Of a stretch of DNA of 64,000 nt, positions 45,076 to 55,939 are shown piece by piece (positions within the stretch are counted from its first letter, which is position 1; every line of letters starts with the position of its first letter). The position numbers were made by a program, and so were the translations under genes. Location of the stretch: NCBI GenBank assembly GCA_021798835.1, contig JAJZBQ010000003.1:124001-188000 (forward strand), given 5' to 3'. This stretch comes from Pseudomonadota bacterium (GTDB taxonomy: Bacteria; Pseudomonadota; Gammaproteobacteria; Burkholderiales; Ferrovaceae). The notes under the pieces were generated by a model. The model had not been told where the DNA came from. It ran no database searches and saw only the letters and a program-made list of their open reading frames with translations.

Positions 45076-46545
45076 CTATCGATGGGAATTTTCGTCAAAT
45101 ACCTCGATTTCAGCCAATTCAGCGGCACGCACGACTGCCCGTGCCTTGTTCACCGTCTCTAGCCATTCTGCCTCAGGCAGCGAGTCCGCGACGATGCCAC
45201 CGCCAGACTGTACCCATAACTCACCGCGCGCGACCACCGCCGTACGGATGGCAATGGCCATGTCCATGTTGCCATCAAAACCCAGACAACCCACGGCTCC
45301 GCCATATACTCCGCGACGGCTGGGCTCCAGTTCATCAATAATCTCCATGGCGCGCACCTTGGGCGCACCACTGAGCGTTCCTGCCGGAAACGTGGCACGC
45401 AGTACATCCATCGCCTTCATCCCTGGCTTGAGTTGCCCCGTGACATTGGACACGATGTGCATGACGTGGGAATACCGTTCGATACTCATCCGTTCGGTCA
45501 CCACCACGGAACCGGTGGTGGCAATACGCCCCACATCATTGCGCCCAAGGTCCATCAACATCACATGCTCGGCGACTTCCTTGGGATCATCAAGCAGTTC
45601 CCGAGCCAGTTGTTCATCCTGCACTGTCGTATGACCCCGTGGACGGGTCCCCGCGATCGGGCGAACCGTCACTTCGTCATCGCATAAACGCACCAGTATC
45701 TCCGGCGAAGCCCCCACCACCTGAAACTCATCAAAATCGTAATAGAACAGATACGGAGAAGGATTCAGGCGCCTCAATGCGCGGTACAGTGAGAGCGGGC
45801 TGGCCTGATAGGGGCGACGCATGCGCCGACTCAGAACAACCTGCATCACATCGCCCGCCGCAATGTACTGCTTGGCCCGCTCCACCATATGGCGATGCTG
45901 CGCTTCCGAAATATCCGAGAACAAGCCCTCTTCAGCTGTATCTTCCCCACCTTCCGGGAGTTCCGCCACGGTTTTCAGGCGCCGACTCAACTCATCCAGA
46001 CGTTGCTCCCCCTGTTGGCGCGCCTCCGCCCGACCAGGATCGACATACACGATGAGATGCAATAATCCGGACAAGTTGTCGATGACCGCCAGTTCCGTCG
46101 TCAGCAACAATAAAACATCCGGAATTCCAATATCATCGGTCTTCCAGCCCTGTGCCAGACGCGTTTCGATGTAACGCACGATATCGTAACCGAGGTAACC
46201 CGCCAAGCCTCCATGAAAACGGGGAAGATCCGGCAATGGGGCCACGTCGAAGCGATCCAGATACTCCTGGATGAACTGCAGCGGATCCTGACAGTCATGG
46301 GTCTCCACGACCGAACTCCCCTGTTCTACCGTGACGCGATAGCCTGTCACGCGCAAACGCGTATGCGCAGGAAGACCGACAAACGAGTAACGCCCAAAAC
46401 GTTCGCCGCCCTGCACCGATTCCAGCAGAAATGAATAAGGGCCACGCGCCAGTTTGGCGTAAACGCCCAAAGGGGTATCCAGATCCGCCGGGATGGTGCG
46501 AACCAGCGGAGTCAGGGCAATCCTGCCATCACGGCATTCGGTCAT
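45076..46545 (-). CDS. trpE: Anthranilate synthase component I
   Basis: A 489-residue chorismate-utilising enzyme. The N-terminal domain has the tryptophan-binding LLES element ([19 protein letters not shown], ~38). The catalytic domain has [21 protein letters not shown] (~265), [11 protein letters not shown] (~300), [13 protein letters not shown] (~335), [18 protein letters not shown] (~395) and a GGGIVADS end. It needs TrpG, whose gene is about 16 kb away. It overlaps rpe by four bases and is followed by the LOG-family gene. Confidence 0.96.
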   Translation of the reverse strand: MTECRDGRIALTPLVRTIPADLDTPLGVYAKLARGPYSFLLESVQGGERFGRYSFVGLPAHTRLRVTGYRVTVEQGSSVVETHDCQDPLQFIQEYLDRFDVAPLPDLPRFHGGLAGYLGYDIVRYIETRLAQGWKTDDIGIPDVLLLLTTELAVIDNLSGLLHLIVYVDPGRAEARQQGEQRLDELSRRLKTVAELPEGGEDTAEEGLFSDISEAQHRHMVERAKQYIAAGDVMQVVLSRRMRRPYQASPLSLYRALRRLNPSPYLFYYDFDEFQVVGASPEILVRLCDDEVTVRPIAGTRPRGHTTVQDEQLARELLDDPKEVAEHVMLMDLGRNDVGRIATTGSVVVTERMSIERYSHVMHIVSNVTGQLKPGMKAMDVLRATFPAGTLSGAPKVRAMEIIDELEPSRRGVYGGAVGCLGFDGNMDMAIAIRTAVVARGELWVQSGGGIVADSLPEAEWLETVNKARAVVRAAELAEIEVFDENSHR

Positions 46546-47207
46546 CGAGCCAACTCAGCCCGCATGGCATCGATGGTAGCCCGATAGTCCGGACTATTGA
46601 AAATCGCTGAACCCGCCACAAAAGTATCGGCTCCGGCCTCCTTGATGGCATGGATATTATCCACCTTGACTCCTCCATCGATTTCCAGCCAGATGTCCCG
46701 GCCACTTTCCTCGATACGCCGCCGTGCAGCACGCAGTTTATCCAGCGCGGAGGGAATGAAGGATTGTCCGCCAAAGCCTGGGTTAACCGACATGATCAGA
46801 ATCAGATCGACCTTATCCATGACGTGATCGAGGTGGTTGAGCGGAGTGGCCGGATTGAATACCAGACCGGCCTTGCACCCGTGGTCACGAATCAACTGCA
46901 AGGTACGATCGATATGCTCCGATGCTTCAGGATGAAAACTGATGATGTTGGCACCCGCTTTGGCAAAATCGGGAATCAGTCGATCCACCGGTTTGACCAT
47001 CAGATGGACATCGATGGGAGCCGTGGTATGGGGACGAATGGCCGAACAGACCAGCGGTCCGATGGTCAGGTTGGGAACGTAATGGTTATCCATGACGTCG
47101 AAGTGGACGATATCGGCCCCCGCGCCGATGACGTGGGAGACTTCCTCGCCCAAACGGGCAAAGTCAGCCGACAGGATGCTGGGAGCAATACGAAAGGTCA
47201 TGGACAA
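46542..47207 (-). CDS. rpe: Ribulose-phosphate 3-epimerase
   Basis: A 221-residue TIM-barrel enzyme interconverting ribulose-5-phosphate and xylulose-5-phosphate. Motifs: [17 protein letters not shown] at the start, [17 protein letters not shown] (~35), VHLMVKPVD (~68), [20 protein letters not shown] (~142) and [11 protein letters not shown] (~177). rpe-trpE is a common betaproteobacterial arrangement. It is divergent from mltA. Confidence 0.97.
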   Translation of the reverse strand: MSMTFRIAPSILSADFARLGEEVSHVIGAGADIVHFDVMDNHYVPNLTIGPLVCSAIRPHTTAPIDVHLMVKPVDRLIPDFAKAGANIISFHPEASEHIDRTLQLIRDHGCKAGLVFNPATPLNHLDHVMDKVDLILIMSVNPGFGGQSFIPSALDKLRAARRRIEESGRDIWLEIDGGVKVDNIHAIKEAGADTFVAGSAIFNSPDYRATIDAMRAELAR

Positions 47208-47273
47208 TTCCTCACAATAAACAAAGATGACAAAGGGTCATTCTAGCAGGGTCAGCCTCGGTAATGGTACGCT

Positions 47274-48518
47274 ATGCGGATGAAATCACCATTTTTTCCC
47301 GTTTTGGGCTTTTGCCTGTTTCTGCTATCCGGATGCGCTGACCAGCCGTCTCACCCCTCATCGGGAACACCTGTCGCCACCCGGGTTTCCCAGCCACCTG
47401 CCCTCTCCACTCCCGCCTGTCCAGCCCCTGCCACTCCAGAACCAGCTCCTGTCAGCGCACAACGAGGGTACTTGGTGCGCTCCGACTTTTCTCGTCTGCC
47501 GGACTGGAATGCCGCCGTGACCCCCAACACCTGGACGGCTTTTCTGGCGGGTTGCCAGACACTGGGCCATAACCCCCTGTGGCAATCTGCCTGCCACCAG
47601 GCCACCACGCTGGGCCCCTTTGATCCAGACACCATGCGGCGCTTCTTCGAGGACCAGTTCACCCCCTGGCAGGTCAACAATTCCAACGGATCCGATCAGG
47701 GATTGATCACCGGATACTACGAACCACTGTTGCACGGCAATCTGCAACGCAATGCGCTCTACCGCTACCCACTCTATGCCCCACCCGCTGATCTGTTGAC
47801 CATCGACCTCGGTGATCTGGCTCCTGACCTCAAGGGTCGCCATCTGCGTGGCCGTCTTCAGGGCAATCGGGTTGTCCCCTACTTCTCGCGAGCCGACATC
47901 GAACTGGAGGACAGCCCCCTGCAAGGCCAGGAACTCCTGTGGGTGAATGATCCGGTCGAGTTGTTCTTCCTGCAGATACAGGGATCCGGGGTCATCCTCC
48001 TCCCCAACGGCCAACGCCTGCATGTCGGTTATGCCGATCAGAACGGTTACCCCTTCCGCTCCATCGCCCGCTATCTGATCGACCATCACCAGTTGACGCT
48101 GGCCCAGACCTCAATGCAAGGGATCAAGTCCTGGGCCAGGCAACACCCTAGGGAACTCCAGACCCTGCTCAACCAGAACCCGAGTTACGTGTTCTTTCGC
48201 CTACTTCCGCCCGATTTGGCCGGGCCGCTGGGCACTCTCGGCGTTCCCCTTACCGGTCAAGCCAGCCTGGCCATTGATCCCCATACCATCCCGCTGGGCG
48301 TTCCGGTATTACTCAGCACCCAAGAGCCGGGAACTCAGCAACCCCTGACCCGTCTCATGATGGCACAGGATACCGGTGGAGCCATTCGTGGTGCCGTACG
48401 CGCGGATTTTTTCTGGGGATTTGGTCCCCACGCCGAGCAAGCCGCCGGACATATGAAAGAAATGGGGCGGTTATGGGTACTCTACCCCCATGATCATGAT
48501 CCTAACTCCCCGCAATAA
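47274..48518 (+). CDS. mltA: Membrane-bound lytic murein transglycosylase A
   Basis: A 414-residue outer-membrane lipoprotein with lipobox LLSGC (C21 from the first ATG, C19 from the ATG at 47280). A Pro-rich linker (~25-65) leads into the MltA domain: GLITGYYEPLLHGN (~145), LWVNDPVELFFLQIQGSGVI (~225), YADQNGYPFRSI (~255) and the 3D domain with MMAQDTGGAIRGAVRADFFWG (~363), which includes the catalytic aspartate. It cleaves murein glycan to 1,6-anhydro products. Confidence 0.95.
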   Translation: MRMKSPFFPVLGFCLFLLSGCADQPSHPSSGTPVATRVSQPPALSTPACPAPATPEPAPVSAQRGYLVRSDFSRLPDWNAAVTPNTWTAFLAGCQTLGHNPLWQSACHQATTLGPFDPDTMRRFFEDQFTPWQVNNSNGSDQGLITGYYEPLLHGNLQRNALYRYPLYAPPADLLTIDLGDLAPDLKGRHLRGRLQGNRVVPYFSRADIELEDSPLQGQELLWVNDPVELFFLQIQGSGVILLPNGQRLHVGYADQNGYPFRSIARYLIDHHQLTLAQTSMQGIKSWARQHPRELQTLLNQNPSYVFFRLLPPDLAGPLGTLGVPLTGQASLAIDPHTIPLGVPVLLSTQEPGTQQPLTRLMMAQDTGGAIRGAVRADFFWGFGPHAEQAAGHMKEMGRLWVLYPHDHDPNSPQ

Positions 48519-48533
48519 CGCGGAGGTCGTTAT

Positions 48534-48539
48534 ATAATG
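48534..48539 (+). promoter_or_regulatory. Possible -10 element for hemA
   Basis: TATAAT at 48534-48539 lies 31 bp before the hemA start and directly after mltA. No good -35 hexamer is visible at the usual spacing. Confidence 0.35.
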
Positions 48540-48570
48540 CGCGGTTACTATCCGCTTTCGGAAAATCACC

Positions 48571-49839
48571 TTGGTTGATTCTACTGCTCATCAACTGCAT
48601 GCCTTCGGCCTGAATCATCAGACGGCCCCGGTGGCTGTGCGTGAACGGGTCGCGTTTCCCGAGGAACGTCTGACCAGTTCGCTGCGTGCCTTGTGCCACG
48701 ATACTTCCACCGAAGAAGCCGTGATTCTGTCAACCTGCAACCGCACCGAAATCTACTGCAAAACCGCCAAACCCGAACTGATCACCGACTGGCTGGCCGA
48801 TCACCATGATCTGGCAGGCTTTGATCTGGGCCAGTATCTGTACCACAAAGACGGCAGCGCTGCCGCCAATCATGCTTTTCGTGTTGCCTCAGGGCTGGAT
48901 TCCATGGTGCTGGGTGAAACCCAGATTCTCGGTCAGGTCAAACAGGCCGTACGCATGGCCCAGGAATCCGACACACTGGGTACGCTGCTACACAAAATGT
49001 TCGATCACACGTTTTCCGTCGCCAAGGCTGTGCGTAGCCAGACCCGCATAGGGGAACGTTCCGTCTCCCTGGCTTCCGCCGCCCTGCGCCTGACTGAAGA
49101 TATCCTGGGCCCCATGAACGAGCAACGTGTACTGTTCATCGGAGCCGGTGAAATGATCGAACTGGTAGGCACCTACTTTCTGGATCGACACCCCAAAACC
49201 GTTACCGTTGCCAACCGCTCTTCGGATCGTGGTCATGCCATGGCCCAGCAGCTCAAAGGCAATTATCTGCCCTTGAGTGACTTGGGGGGCGCGCTGTCAC
49301 ATTTCGATGTCATCATTTCCTCCACAGCCAGCCAACTGCCGCTTATCGGCAAAGGCATGGTGGAAAGTGCGCTGCGACAACGCAAGCATCGCCCGCTGGT
49401 GATGATCGATCTGGCCGTGCCACGCGACATCGAACCGGAAGTTGCACAACTGGACGACGTTTTTCTGTATACCGTGGACGATCTGGGCAAGGTCACGCAA
49501 GAGAATCGTGACTACCGTGAGGCCGCTGCCGAGGAGGCAGAACTCATCATCGCGCAGCACGTGGAAGAGTTCCTCGCCTGGATTGCCAGCCGCAACGTAG
49601 TTCCCACCATCCGGTCCCTGCGCAACCATGCGGATCACTACCGCCGCCAGGAACTCGACAAAGCCACGCGCGCGCTGCAACGCGGGCTCCCCGTCGAGAA
49701 AGTCCTTGAGCAGTTTTCCGTCAGTCTGATGAACAAGTGGCTCCATCATCCCATGCAGGCCCTCAATCACTCTCACGATCCCCAACGCCCCGGGTTGATC
49801 GATGCCGTTCGCCAACTTTTCCCCGACGATCAGACATGA
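48571..49839 (+). CDS. hemA: Glutamyl-tRNA reductase
   Basis: Commits glutamate to tetrapyrrole synthesis by reducing Glu-tRNA to glutamate-1-semialdehyde. The 422-residue protein starts at a TTG (no in-frame ATG fits). It has [18 protein letters not shown] (~12), the nucleophile cysteine in [14 protein letters not shown] (~55), [16 protein letters not shown] (~107), an NADPH-binding [14 protein letters not shown] (~188), and [15 protein letters not shown] (~275). It overlaps prfA by ATGA. The product feeds heme, siroheme and the cbi pathway in this window. Confidence 0.95.
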   Translation: MVDSTAHQLHAFGLNHQTAPVAVRERVAFPEERLTSSLRALCHDTSTEEAVILSTCNRTEIYCKTAKPELITDWLADHHDLAGFDLGQYLYHKDGSAAANHAFRVASGLDSMVLGETQILGQVKQAVRMAQESDTLGTLLHKMFDHTFSVAKAVRSQTRIGERSVSLASAALRLTEDILGPMNEQRVLFIGAGEMIELVGTYFLDRHPKTVTVANRSSDRGHAMAQQLKGNYLPLSDLGGALSHFDVIISSTASQLPLIGKGMVESALRQRKHRPLVMIDLAVPRDIEPEVAQLDDVFLYTVDDLGKVTQENRDYREAAAEEAELIIAQHVEEFLAWIASRNVVPTIRSLRNHADHYRRQELDKATRALQRGLPVEKVLEQFSVSLMNKWLHHPMQALNHSHDPQRPGLIDAVRQLFPDDQT

Positions 49840-50924
49840 AAGATTCACTGCGTCAACGCCTGGAAACCCTGAACGGGCGACTGCAAGAACTCGATGAATG
49901 GGTCAGCGATCCCGAATTGCCGCGCCAGATGGATCTCTACCGAAAACTCACCCGTGAGCGCGCAGAAATCTCCCCCATCGTGGATCTCTGGCAACGTTTT
50001 CGGCAAATCGAGGAAGATATGGCAACCGCCCGTCAGATGGCAGCGGAAGACCCTCAATTACAAGCCTTCGCAGAAACCGAGTGGAGCAACGGCAGTGAAC
50101 GGCTGGAACAACTGGAAGGCGAACTGCAAACCGCCCTGCTGCCCCGGGATGCCAATGATGAACGCAATATCTTCGTGGAAATCCGCGCTGGAACAGGCGG
50201 GGATGAGTCCGCACTGTTTGCCGGTGACTTGTTCCGGATGTACACGCGCTTCTCCGAACGCCTGGGCTGGCGCTCGGAAATCATTTCTCACAGTGATGGA
50301 GAAATGGGCGGTTTCAAGGAAATCATTTTTCGCATCGAGGGTCAAGGCGCTTATTCCCGGTTCAAGTTTGAATCGGGGGGACACCGCGTACAACGGGTTC
50401 CGGCTACCGAAACCCAAGGCCGCATCCACACCTCGGCCTGCACCGTCGCTGTCATGCCGGAAGCCGATGAACTGGCCAGTATCGATCTCAATCCGTCCGA
50501 CTTGCGCATCGATACGTTCCGCGCCAGCGGTGCCGGGGGACAACACATCAACAAAACCGACTCAGCGGTCCGCATCACCCATCTCCCCACGGGTCTGGTC
50601 GTGGAATGTCAGGATGGACGCAGTCAACACAAGAACAAGGCGCAGGCCATGGCTGTGCTGGCCGCGCGGTTACGCGACAAACAGGAGCGCGAGCAACATG
50701 CCCGAGAAGCCGCTACCCGCCGCTCGCTGATCGGCAGCGGAGATCGTTCCGAACGCATCCGTACCTATAACTTCCCCCAGGGACGTATCACCGATCACCG
50801 TATCAATGTCACGATGCATAAAATCGAAGCCATGATGGATGGTGATCTGCATGAACTCACCGATATTCTCATGACCGAACATCAAGCCGACCTGCTGGCA
50901 GGTCTGGCGGACACTTCGACATGA
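49836..50924 (+). CDS. prfA: Peptide chain release factor 1
   Basis: A 362-residue release factor for UAA/UAG. It has [20 protein letters not shown] (~110) and the peptidyl-hydrolase GGQ motif in [20 protein letters not shown] (~232). The codon-recognition stretch near [16 protein letters not shown] (~190) contains PATE, the RF1 form of the PxT-type anticodon motif. The start at 49836 overlaps the hemA stop (ATGA); an earlier open frame would lie inside hemA. Confidence 0.97.
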   Translation: MKDSLRQRLETLNGRLQELDEWVSDPELPRQMDLYRKLTRERAEISPIVDLWQRFRQIEEDMATARQMAAEDPQLQAFAETEWSNGSERLEQLEGELQTALLPRDANDERNIFVEIRAGTGGDESALFAGDLFRMYTRFSERLGWRSEIISHSDGEMGGFKEIIFRIEGQGAYSRFKFESGGHRVQRVPATETQGRIHTSACTVAVMPEADELASIDLNPSDLRIDTFRASGAGGQHINKTDSAVRITHLPTGLVVECQDGRSQHKNKAQAMAVLAARLRDKQEREQHAREAATRRSLIGSGDRSERIRTYNFPQGRITDHRINVTMHKIEAMMDGDLHELTDILMTEHQADLLAGLADTST

Positions 50925-51739
50925 CATCACTGGCCGACGCTTTTTCCCTCTACCCATTACCCCTGCGCGAGCAGCGTCTATTGATGCAGTCCATCACCGG
51001 AGACAGCATGACCACTTTGGTCGGTTTCACGGAACGCCCGGTAGACCCCACCGCCCTGAACCACTTCCAACAACTCTGTCAACGCCGCCTCGATGGCGAA
51101 CCCATCGCCTATCTCACCGGGTACCGCGAATTTTATGGATTGTCTTTTGCCGTAGATCCGCGTGTCCTGATTCCCCGGCCAGAAACCGAAGGATTGGTCG
51201 ATTGGGCACTGACACTGGGCCCTGCACAGGGGCCTTGGCGAGTGCTGGAACTGGGTACCGGCAGTGGGGCCATTGCCATTACCCTCAAACATCAGCGCCC
51301 TGCCTGGCAGATCACGGCCACCGATCGTTCCGTCGATGCCCTGGCCCTTGCGCGCCACAATGCCACCCGACTGGTCGATGACCGCCTGATCTGGCACAGC
51401 GGCAGCTGGTTTTCCGCCTTGACAGAAGAAACCCCTCCTTTCGATCTGATCATCGCCAATCCTCCCTACATAGACCCACTCAGCCCCTACCTCCATCAGG
51501 GAGACCTGCGCTTTGAACCCATGACCGCCCTGGTGGCCGACCATCATGGCATGGCCGATCTACAACACCTGATCCAACAGGCTCCTGCCCACCTGGTACG
51601 CGGAGGACACCTGTTGCTGGAACATGGGCATGATCAAGGACAGAGTTGCCATACCGCCATGAGTCAAGCAGGATTCACCGCCACCACCCGTCAGGATCTG
51701 GCCGGACTGGATCGCCTCACGGGTGGCGTATTCCAATGA
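50921..51739 (+). CDS. prmC: Release factor glutamine methyltransferase
   Basis: A 272-residue SAM methyltransferase that methylates the GGQ glutamine of release factors. It contains [30 protein letters not shown] (as separate PIAYLTG and LIPRPETE elements, ~62-88), [15 protein letters not shown] (~108) and the catalytic NPPYIDP (~183). It overlaps prfA by ATGA, as expected for the partner of RF1. Confidence 0.96.
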   Translation: MTSLADAFSLYPLPLREQRLLMQSITGDSMTTLVGFTERPVDPTALNHFQQLCQRRLDGEPIAYLTGYREFYGLSFAVDPRVLIPRPETEGLVDWALTLGPAQGPWRVLELGTGSGAIAITLKHQRPAWQITATDRSVDALALARHNATRLVDDRLIWHSGSWFSALTEETPPFDLIIANPPYIDPLSPYLHQGDLRFEPMTALVADHHGMADLQHLIQQAPAHLVRGGHLLLEHGHDQGQSCHTAMSQAGFTATTRQDLAGLDRLTGGVFQ

Positions 51740-51751
51740 CAAACCACTGCC

Positions 51752-52153
51752 ATGCCCACAGATAACCACAATCTCGGCTCGAACCAGGAAAGCCCTTACA
51801 AGGGCAAGCAGGGTTTGCGCCGCGTGTGGAACGCCCTGGGTTACTCGATTCAAGGGTTTTCAGGTGCCTACCACCATGAAAGTTCCTTTCGACAGGAAGT
51901 CTGGCTGGCTTTCATCATGCTTCCCCTGTCATTCTGGTTGCATGCCAGCGGAGTTGGTCATGCTTTGCTGGCCGGCTCTTTGTTGCTGGTCCTGCTGGTG
52001 GAATTGCTCAACTCCGCCATTGAAGCCACCGTTGACCGCATCTCTCTGGAGGATCATCATCTGGCCAAGCGTGCCAAGGATATCGGCAGTGCCGCCGTCT
52101 TGATCAGTTTGGTTCATGTAGGACTCGTCTGGCTCCTGGTATTGTATTTTTAG
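51752..52153 (+). CDS. dgkA: Diacylglycerol kinase
   Basis: A 133-residue integral membrane kinase with three helices. It has the conserved ESSFRQEVW (~43) and VELLNSAIEATVDRISLEDH (~85), the catalytic DgkA signature. It recycles diacylglycerol produced when membrane-derived glucans are decorated with phosphoglycerol; opgH in the same window makes the glucan backbone. The ~25-residue polar N-terminus is longer than in E. coli (122 aa). Confidence 0.95.
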   Translation: MPTDNHNLGSNQESPYKGKQGLRRVWNALGYSIQGFSGAYHHESSFRQEVWLAFIMLPLSFWLHASGVGHALLAGSLLLVLLVELLNSAIEATVDRISLEDHHLAKRAKDIGSAAVLISLVHVGLVWLLVLYF

Positions 52154-52160
52154 TGACGAG

Positions 52161-53168
52161 TTGGGTAGAATTCCCCTCTTTCGAATCGGTAACCTTCCCC
52201 CCATGGAACCCAGCGCCCCAGATCCACGGATACCCGGAAAAACCCCAGTGTTCCCCGGAACACGCAAAGTCATCGATGGGGTCGAACGCGTATATTACGA
52301 TGGCTACTGGATTCGTTACTATGCGCCCCCAGCCGATACACTGGCCGCCAAACGGCAATTGATCAATGCCCTGACACGCCGCCTGTTCAACCATGTGGAG
52401 CATGGCATCAATATCCCCGGCTCACGACTTCAGCAGGCACGCCAGGCCTATGACCAAGCCAGCGACCCCGCTCTACGCCGCGTCAATGGGGCCATGCTGG
52501 CAGGAGCTCTGTTCAACCGGGCTTCAGACATCATCGCCAAACTGGTGGAAATTCAGGCCATGGGAGTGGAAATTCTTCCGGACAACGCCCTGCTGCGCGA
52601 ATGTGGTCGTTGTCTCCAGGAAGCCCTGACGCTGGGGCGACTGGTATTGCACCGAAGCGGAGAAGAAGGTATCGATGAGTTGTGGGGGGAACCACTGCAT
52701 GCCTTCTCGATCCCTGTGGAAGATTTCTTCGAAAGCCGCTACCTTAAAATCGCTTCCACCCTGAAAGAAGTGGACCGTCTGGGACAGGCGATGGCGGAGT
52801 GTTTTCGGGACGATCCCGATTTCCGCGACATCCTGCCTCTGGTCGCGCGTGTCATCGACATGGCTCATCTCAAAATCGAAACACTCCAGAGCGATGACCT
52901 GATTTTTACCGTATGGCCTCGTTTTGTCGTAACCGGAGAACAGTTGCTCCAGTTCCGCCCCCCCCACACCTCGTCAGGGGACATCGAGCATGTTCGCCAT
53001 CAAGAGCATGGTCTGCAACTGATTCTTCAGGGTTGGGCCATCCTCAACCACATCAGTCGCGCACGTACCCCCATGCCCAAAACCACGGCTCAGTTCATTC
53101 AGCGCCTTCAAGCCTTCCAGACATCCGGAGAGTGTGCTCCTCTGTTTGAGCCCATACTCATTCCCTGA
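52161..53168 (+). CDS. Uncharacterised protein, mostly helical
   Basis: A 335-residue frame opening with a TTG at 52161; the first ATG (52203) would give 321 residues starting MEPSAPDPRIPGKTPVF. I do not recognise a family. It has an N-terminal segment with VIDGVERVYYDGYWIRYYAP, then amphipathic helices (LINALTRRLFNHVEHGI, GAMLAGALFNRASDIIAKLV). A cysteine pair sits in RECGRCLQEALTLG, and there are acidic loops such as DDPDFRD. No signal peptide or membrane helix is seen, so it is probably cytosolic. It follows dgkA by 7 bp and could share its transcript. Confidence 0.6.
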   Translation: MGRIPLFRIGNLPPMEPSAPDPRIPGKTPVFPGTRKVIDGVERVYYDGYWIRYYAPPADTLAAKRQLINALTRRLFNHVEHGINIPGSRLQQARQAYDQASDPALRRVNGAMLAGALFNRASDIIAKLVEIQAMGVEILPDNALLRECGRCLQEALTLGRLVLHRSGEEGIDELWGEPLHAFSIPVEDFFESRYLKIASTLKEVDRLGQAMAECFRDDPDFRDILPLVARVIDMAHLKIETLQSDDLIFTVWPRFVVTGEQLLQFRPPHTSSGDIEHVRHQEHGLQLILQGWAILNHISRARTPMPKTTAQFIQRLQAFQTSGECAPLFEPILIP

Positions 53169-53187
53169 ACGGCGCTGGCAGAACGGG

Positions 53188-53496
53188 TCAAACGCCCAGC
53201 AGTTTTTTCAGTTCGCCATTCTGAAACAATTCGTTCATGATGTCGGAACCCCCAATGAACTCCCCTTTGACATACAACTGGGGAATCGTTGGCCAGTTCG
53301 AATAGGTTTTGATTCCCTGACGAATATCCGGATCTTGTAATACATCCACTGAAAAAAAGTCCTGCACCCCACATTGACGCAGCAATCTCACCGCGTTTGC
53401 CGAAAACCCACACTGCGGAAAATCCGGACTCCCTTTCATATACAATACTACCGAATGACCCTTAACCTGCTGATCGATGACAGTCTGAACGGACAT
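53188..53496 (-). CDS. grxD: Monothiol glutaredoxin (Grx4 family)
   Basis: A 102-residue CGFS-type glutaredoxin: C29 in PQCGFSANAVRLL, then TYSNWPTIPQLYVKGEFIGGSDIM with the cis-proline and GG glutathione-binding signature. Such proteins carry and deliver [2Fe-2S] clusters. In many betaproteobacteria grxD follows hemA-prfA-prmC; here it is in the same neighbourhood but on the opposite strand, separated by dgkA and an unknown gene. Confidence 0.95.
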   Translation of the reverse strand: MSVQTVIDQQVKGHSVVLYMKGSPDFPQCGFSANAVRLLRQCGVQDFFSVDVLQDPDIRQGIKTYSNWPTIPQLYVKGEFIGGSDIMNELFQNGELKKLLGV

Positions 53497-54448
53497 GATG
53501 GCTCCTGAAAAAATAAGTAAGAGTGGATACCCGAGGGGTATACTGCGCCGATTCCCCCATTATATTGGAATGATTCCAATTCTGCTCGGAATCCTGCCAT
53601 CCCATGCCGAGGCGTGGGGTGATGAAGGCCATGAGGTGACTGTCGCCATCGCCCTGCATTTCATGTCCCCCGACAAGCGTCAACAACTGATCGACCTGCT
53701 CTCTCAAGACACGGACCCCCTCACTCCACATGACCCCATCGCCAGTGCCGTCTGGGCCGATCGGTATCGGGACTCTGGCAGCCATGGCCCACACGTCAAC
53801 TATCATCATACTCACGAATGGCACTTTGCCGATCTGGATCGCCATCACCCCGATCTGAACCAGGTCTGCCACGGATTTTCTGCGCTGCCTGCCGGCACAC
53901 CGGCCAGCGATGGCCCGGCACGTGCCTGTGTGGTGGAAAAAATCGAACAGTTCAGCGCGGAATTGGAACATTATCGTCAAGCAGGCCGCCCAATTTCTGA
54001 GCGTCCCGAAGCCATCATGGCGGTCAAGTATCTGATCCATCTGGTGGGGGATCTGCACCAACCCCTGCACGTCATCGACGACCATGACCGGGGAGGCAAC
54101 GAATTGCGCGTCAAATGGGATCATGCCCATGCGGGTAGTTTGCACCATTACTGGGATACCACGTTCGTCGAACGACTGGATCCGGATGCCACTCACCTCG
54201 CCACCACCTTGACCGCCGCCATCACACCGGCCAACGTCCACGCCTGGCAACAGGGCAGGGTCCGCGACTGGGCGCGAGAATCCTTCGAAACCGCACGTAG
54301 CCAGGCCTACGATCCCCTTCCCCTTCCCGACGAACGTGGCCACTATCACCTCTCGGATGCGTATGCACGGCAGGCCATGACCCTGATCTCTCTTCAACTG
54401 GAAGAAGGCGGAGTTCGCCTGGCACAACTTCTGGATCGCGTACTATGA
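53495..54448 (+). CDS. Exported S1/P1-type nuclease
   Basis: A 317-residue zinc-dependent nuclease. A signal peptide with a basic n-region (RGILRRF) ends at HAEA-W41, giving the mature N-terminal tryptophan that binds zinc in this family. WGDEGHEVTVAIALHF, SAVWADRYRD, HTHEWHFADLD, LIHLVGDLHQPLHV (~180) and GNELRVKWDHAHAGSLHHYWD supply further His/Asp ligands. It should degrade single-stranded nucleic acids outside the cytoplasm. A shorter start at 53570 would leave a signal peptide without positive charge, so the long start is favoured. Its start overlaps that of divergent grxD by two bases. Confidence 0.9.
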   Translation: MMAPEKISKSGYPRGILRRFPHYIGMIPILLGILPSHAEAWGDEGHEVTVAIALHFMSPDKRQQLIDLLSQDTDPLTPHDPIASAVWADRYRDSGSHGPHVNYHHTHEWHFADLDRHHPDLNQVCHGFSALPAGTPASDGPARACVVEKIEQFSAELEHYRQAGRPISERPEAIMAVKYLIHLVGDLHQPLHVIDDHDRGGNELRVKWDHAHAGSLHHYWDTTFVERLDPDATHLATTLTAAITPANVHAWQQGRVRDWARESFETARSQAYDPLPLPDERGHYHLSDAYARQAMTLISLQLEEGGVRLAQLLDRVL

Positions 54449-55797
54449 CTACCGCGACGATTCTGTTGGTGGACGACGATGCCGATCTGCTGCACCTGCT
54501 CACCCTGCGTCTGCGTGCCGCAGGATATCAGGTGTTGAGCGCTACGCGCGCCGAACAGGCGTTGAGTTTACTGGCCACCCAAACCCCCGACGTAGTGCTC
54601 AGCGACGTACAGCTCCCCGGTATGGACGGATTGCGCCTGTTCGATGAAATTCATGCCCGCAGCCCCACCTTGCCGGTCATCCTTCTCACCGCCCACGGCA
54701 CCATTCCGGATGCGGTGTCCGCCACCGCCAAAGGAGTTTTCGGCTATCTGACCAAACCTTTCGATGCCGCCATCCTGCTGGAAAAGATTCAACTCGCCGT
54801 ACAGGTCAATGCCCCCACCCAACCTCAGGAACAACCTCCTCAGGAATGGCGCGCCGAAATTTTCAGCCGCTCCCAGCGCATGAACGAGTTGCTCAACGAA
54901 GCCCTGCTGGTGGCTCGTTCCGATGCCAGCGTACTGATTCGCGGAGAAAGCGGGACCGGCAAAGAATTGCTGGCACGCGCCATCCACCGTGCCAGCCCGC
55001 GCAGTGCTCACCCCTTCATCGCCCTGAACTGCAGCGCCATCCCGGAGGCCCTTCTGGAATCCGAACTGTTTGGCCATGAGAAAGGTGCCTTCACCGGGGC
55101 CATTCATGCCAACACCGGCCTTTTTCGGGCCGCTCAGGGAGGAACCCTGTTTCTGGATGAAATCGGAGACATGCCACTCAATCTACAGAGCAAGTTATTG
55201 CGCGTACTGGAAGAGCGCCAGGTGCGTCCCGTCGGTTCCCATCAAAGTCACCCGATCAATGTGCGCCTGCTGTCTGCCACCCACCAGAATCTGGAAGTGG
55301 CCATCCACGCCGATCAGTTCCGCGAGGATCTATACTATCGCCTCAATGTGGTGGAACTGACCCTCCCCCCCTTGCGCGAGCGACGCGAGGACATCCCCTT
55401 GCTTGCCCGCCACTTCCTGAGCCGCCTGGGGGAAAAATATGGGAAAACACTCAACGCCTTTGCCCCTGAAGCCCTGGCCGCCCTGTCAGCCGCCCCTTGG
55501 CCTGGCAATGTACGCCAACTCCATAACGTAGTGGAACAGGTGTCAGCGCTGTCCACCACCCCCATCATCCCCCTCACACTGGTCCACCGCGCCCTGCGTC
55601 TGCCCAGCGTCGAAATCCTGAGCCTGACCGAAGCCCGCGAACGCTTCGAGCGCGACTATCTGATCGGACTATTGAAACTCACGGAAGGACAAGTAGCGGA
55701 TGCCGCCCGATTGGCGCAACGCAATCGCACCGAATTCTATCGCCTGCTGCAAAAATACGGGCTAACCCCCGACACTTTCCGTACCGTCTCCTCATGA
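54445..55797 (+). CDS. Sigma-54-dependent response regulator (GlrR/QseF-like)
   Basis: A 450-residue NtrC-type activator. Receiver (1-120) with D54 in [13 protein letters not shown] and K in [12 protein letters not shown]+ domain (~145-380) with Walker [15 protein letters not shown], the sigma-54 contact motif GAFTGA (in [12 protein letters not shown]), Walker [13 protein letters not shown] and the arginine finger region. A Fis-type helix-turn-helix (~405-440: [21 protein letters not shown]) binds DNA. Overall pattern is closest to GlrR/QseF. It overlaps the nuclease gene by ATGA. No sensor kinase is adjacent. Confidence 0.88.
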   Translation: MTTATILLVDDDADLLHLLTLRLRAAGYQVLSATRAEQALSLLATQTPDVVLSDVQLPGMDGLRLFDEIHARSPTLPVILLTAHGTIPDAVSATAKGVFGYLTKPFDAAILLEKIQLAVQVNAPTQPQEQPPQEWRAEIFSRSQRMNELLNEALLVARSDASVLIRGESGTGKELLARAIHRASPRSAHPFIALNCSAIPEALLESELFGHEKGAFTGAIHANTGLFRAAQGGTLFLDEIGDMPLNLQSKLLRVLEERQVRPVGSHQSHPINVRLLSATHQNLEVAIHADQFREDLYYRLNVVELTLPPLRERREDIPLLARHFLSRLGEKYGKTLNAFAPEALAALSAAPWPGNVRQLHNVVEQVSALSTTPIIPLTLVHRALRLPSVEILSLTEARERFERDYLIGLLKLTEGQVADAARLAQRNRTEFYRLLQKYGLTPDTFRTVSS

Positions 55798-55939
55798 CGA
55801 CATGACAAATATAAATTATTTCAAATAGTTATACAACATTCCCCAAAGAATTGTCGCCGTTTGACGACAGCACTCCCTCCATCTCTCCCAAAATGGCCGC
55901 CATCCCCTCCTTTTCTTTGTCTTAAAAAAATATTTTTTC

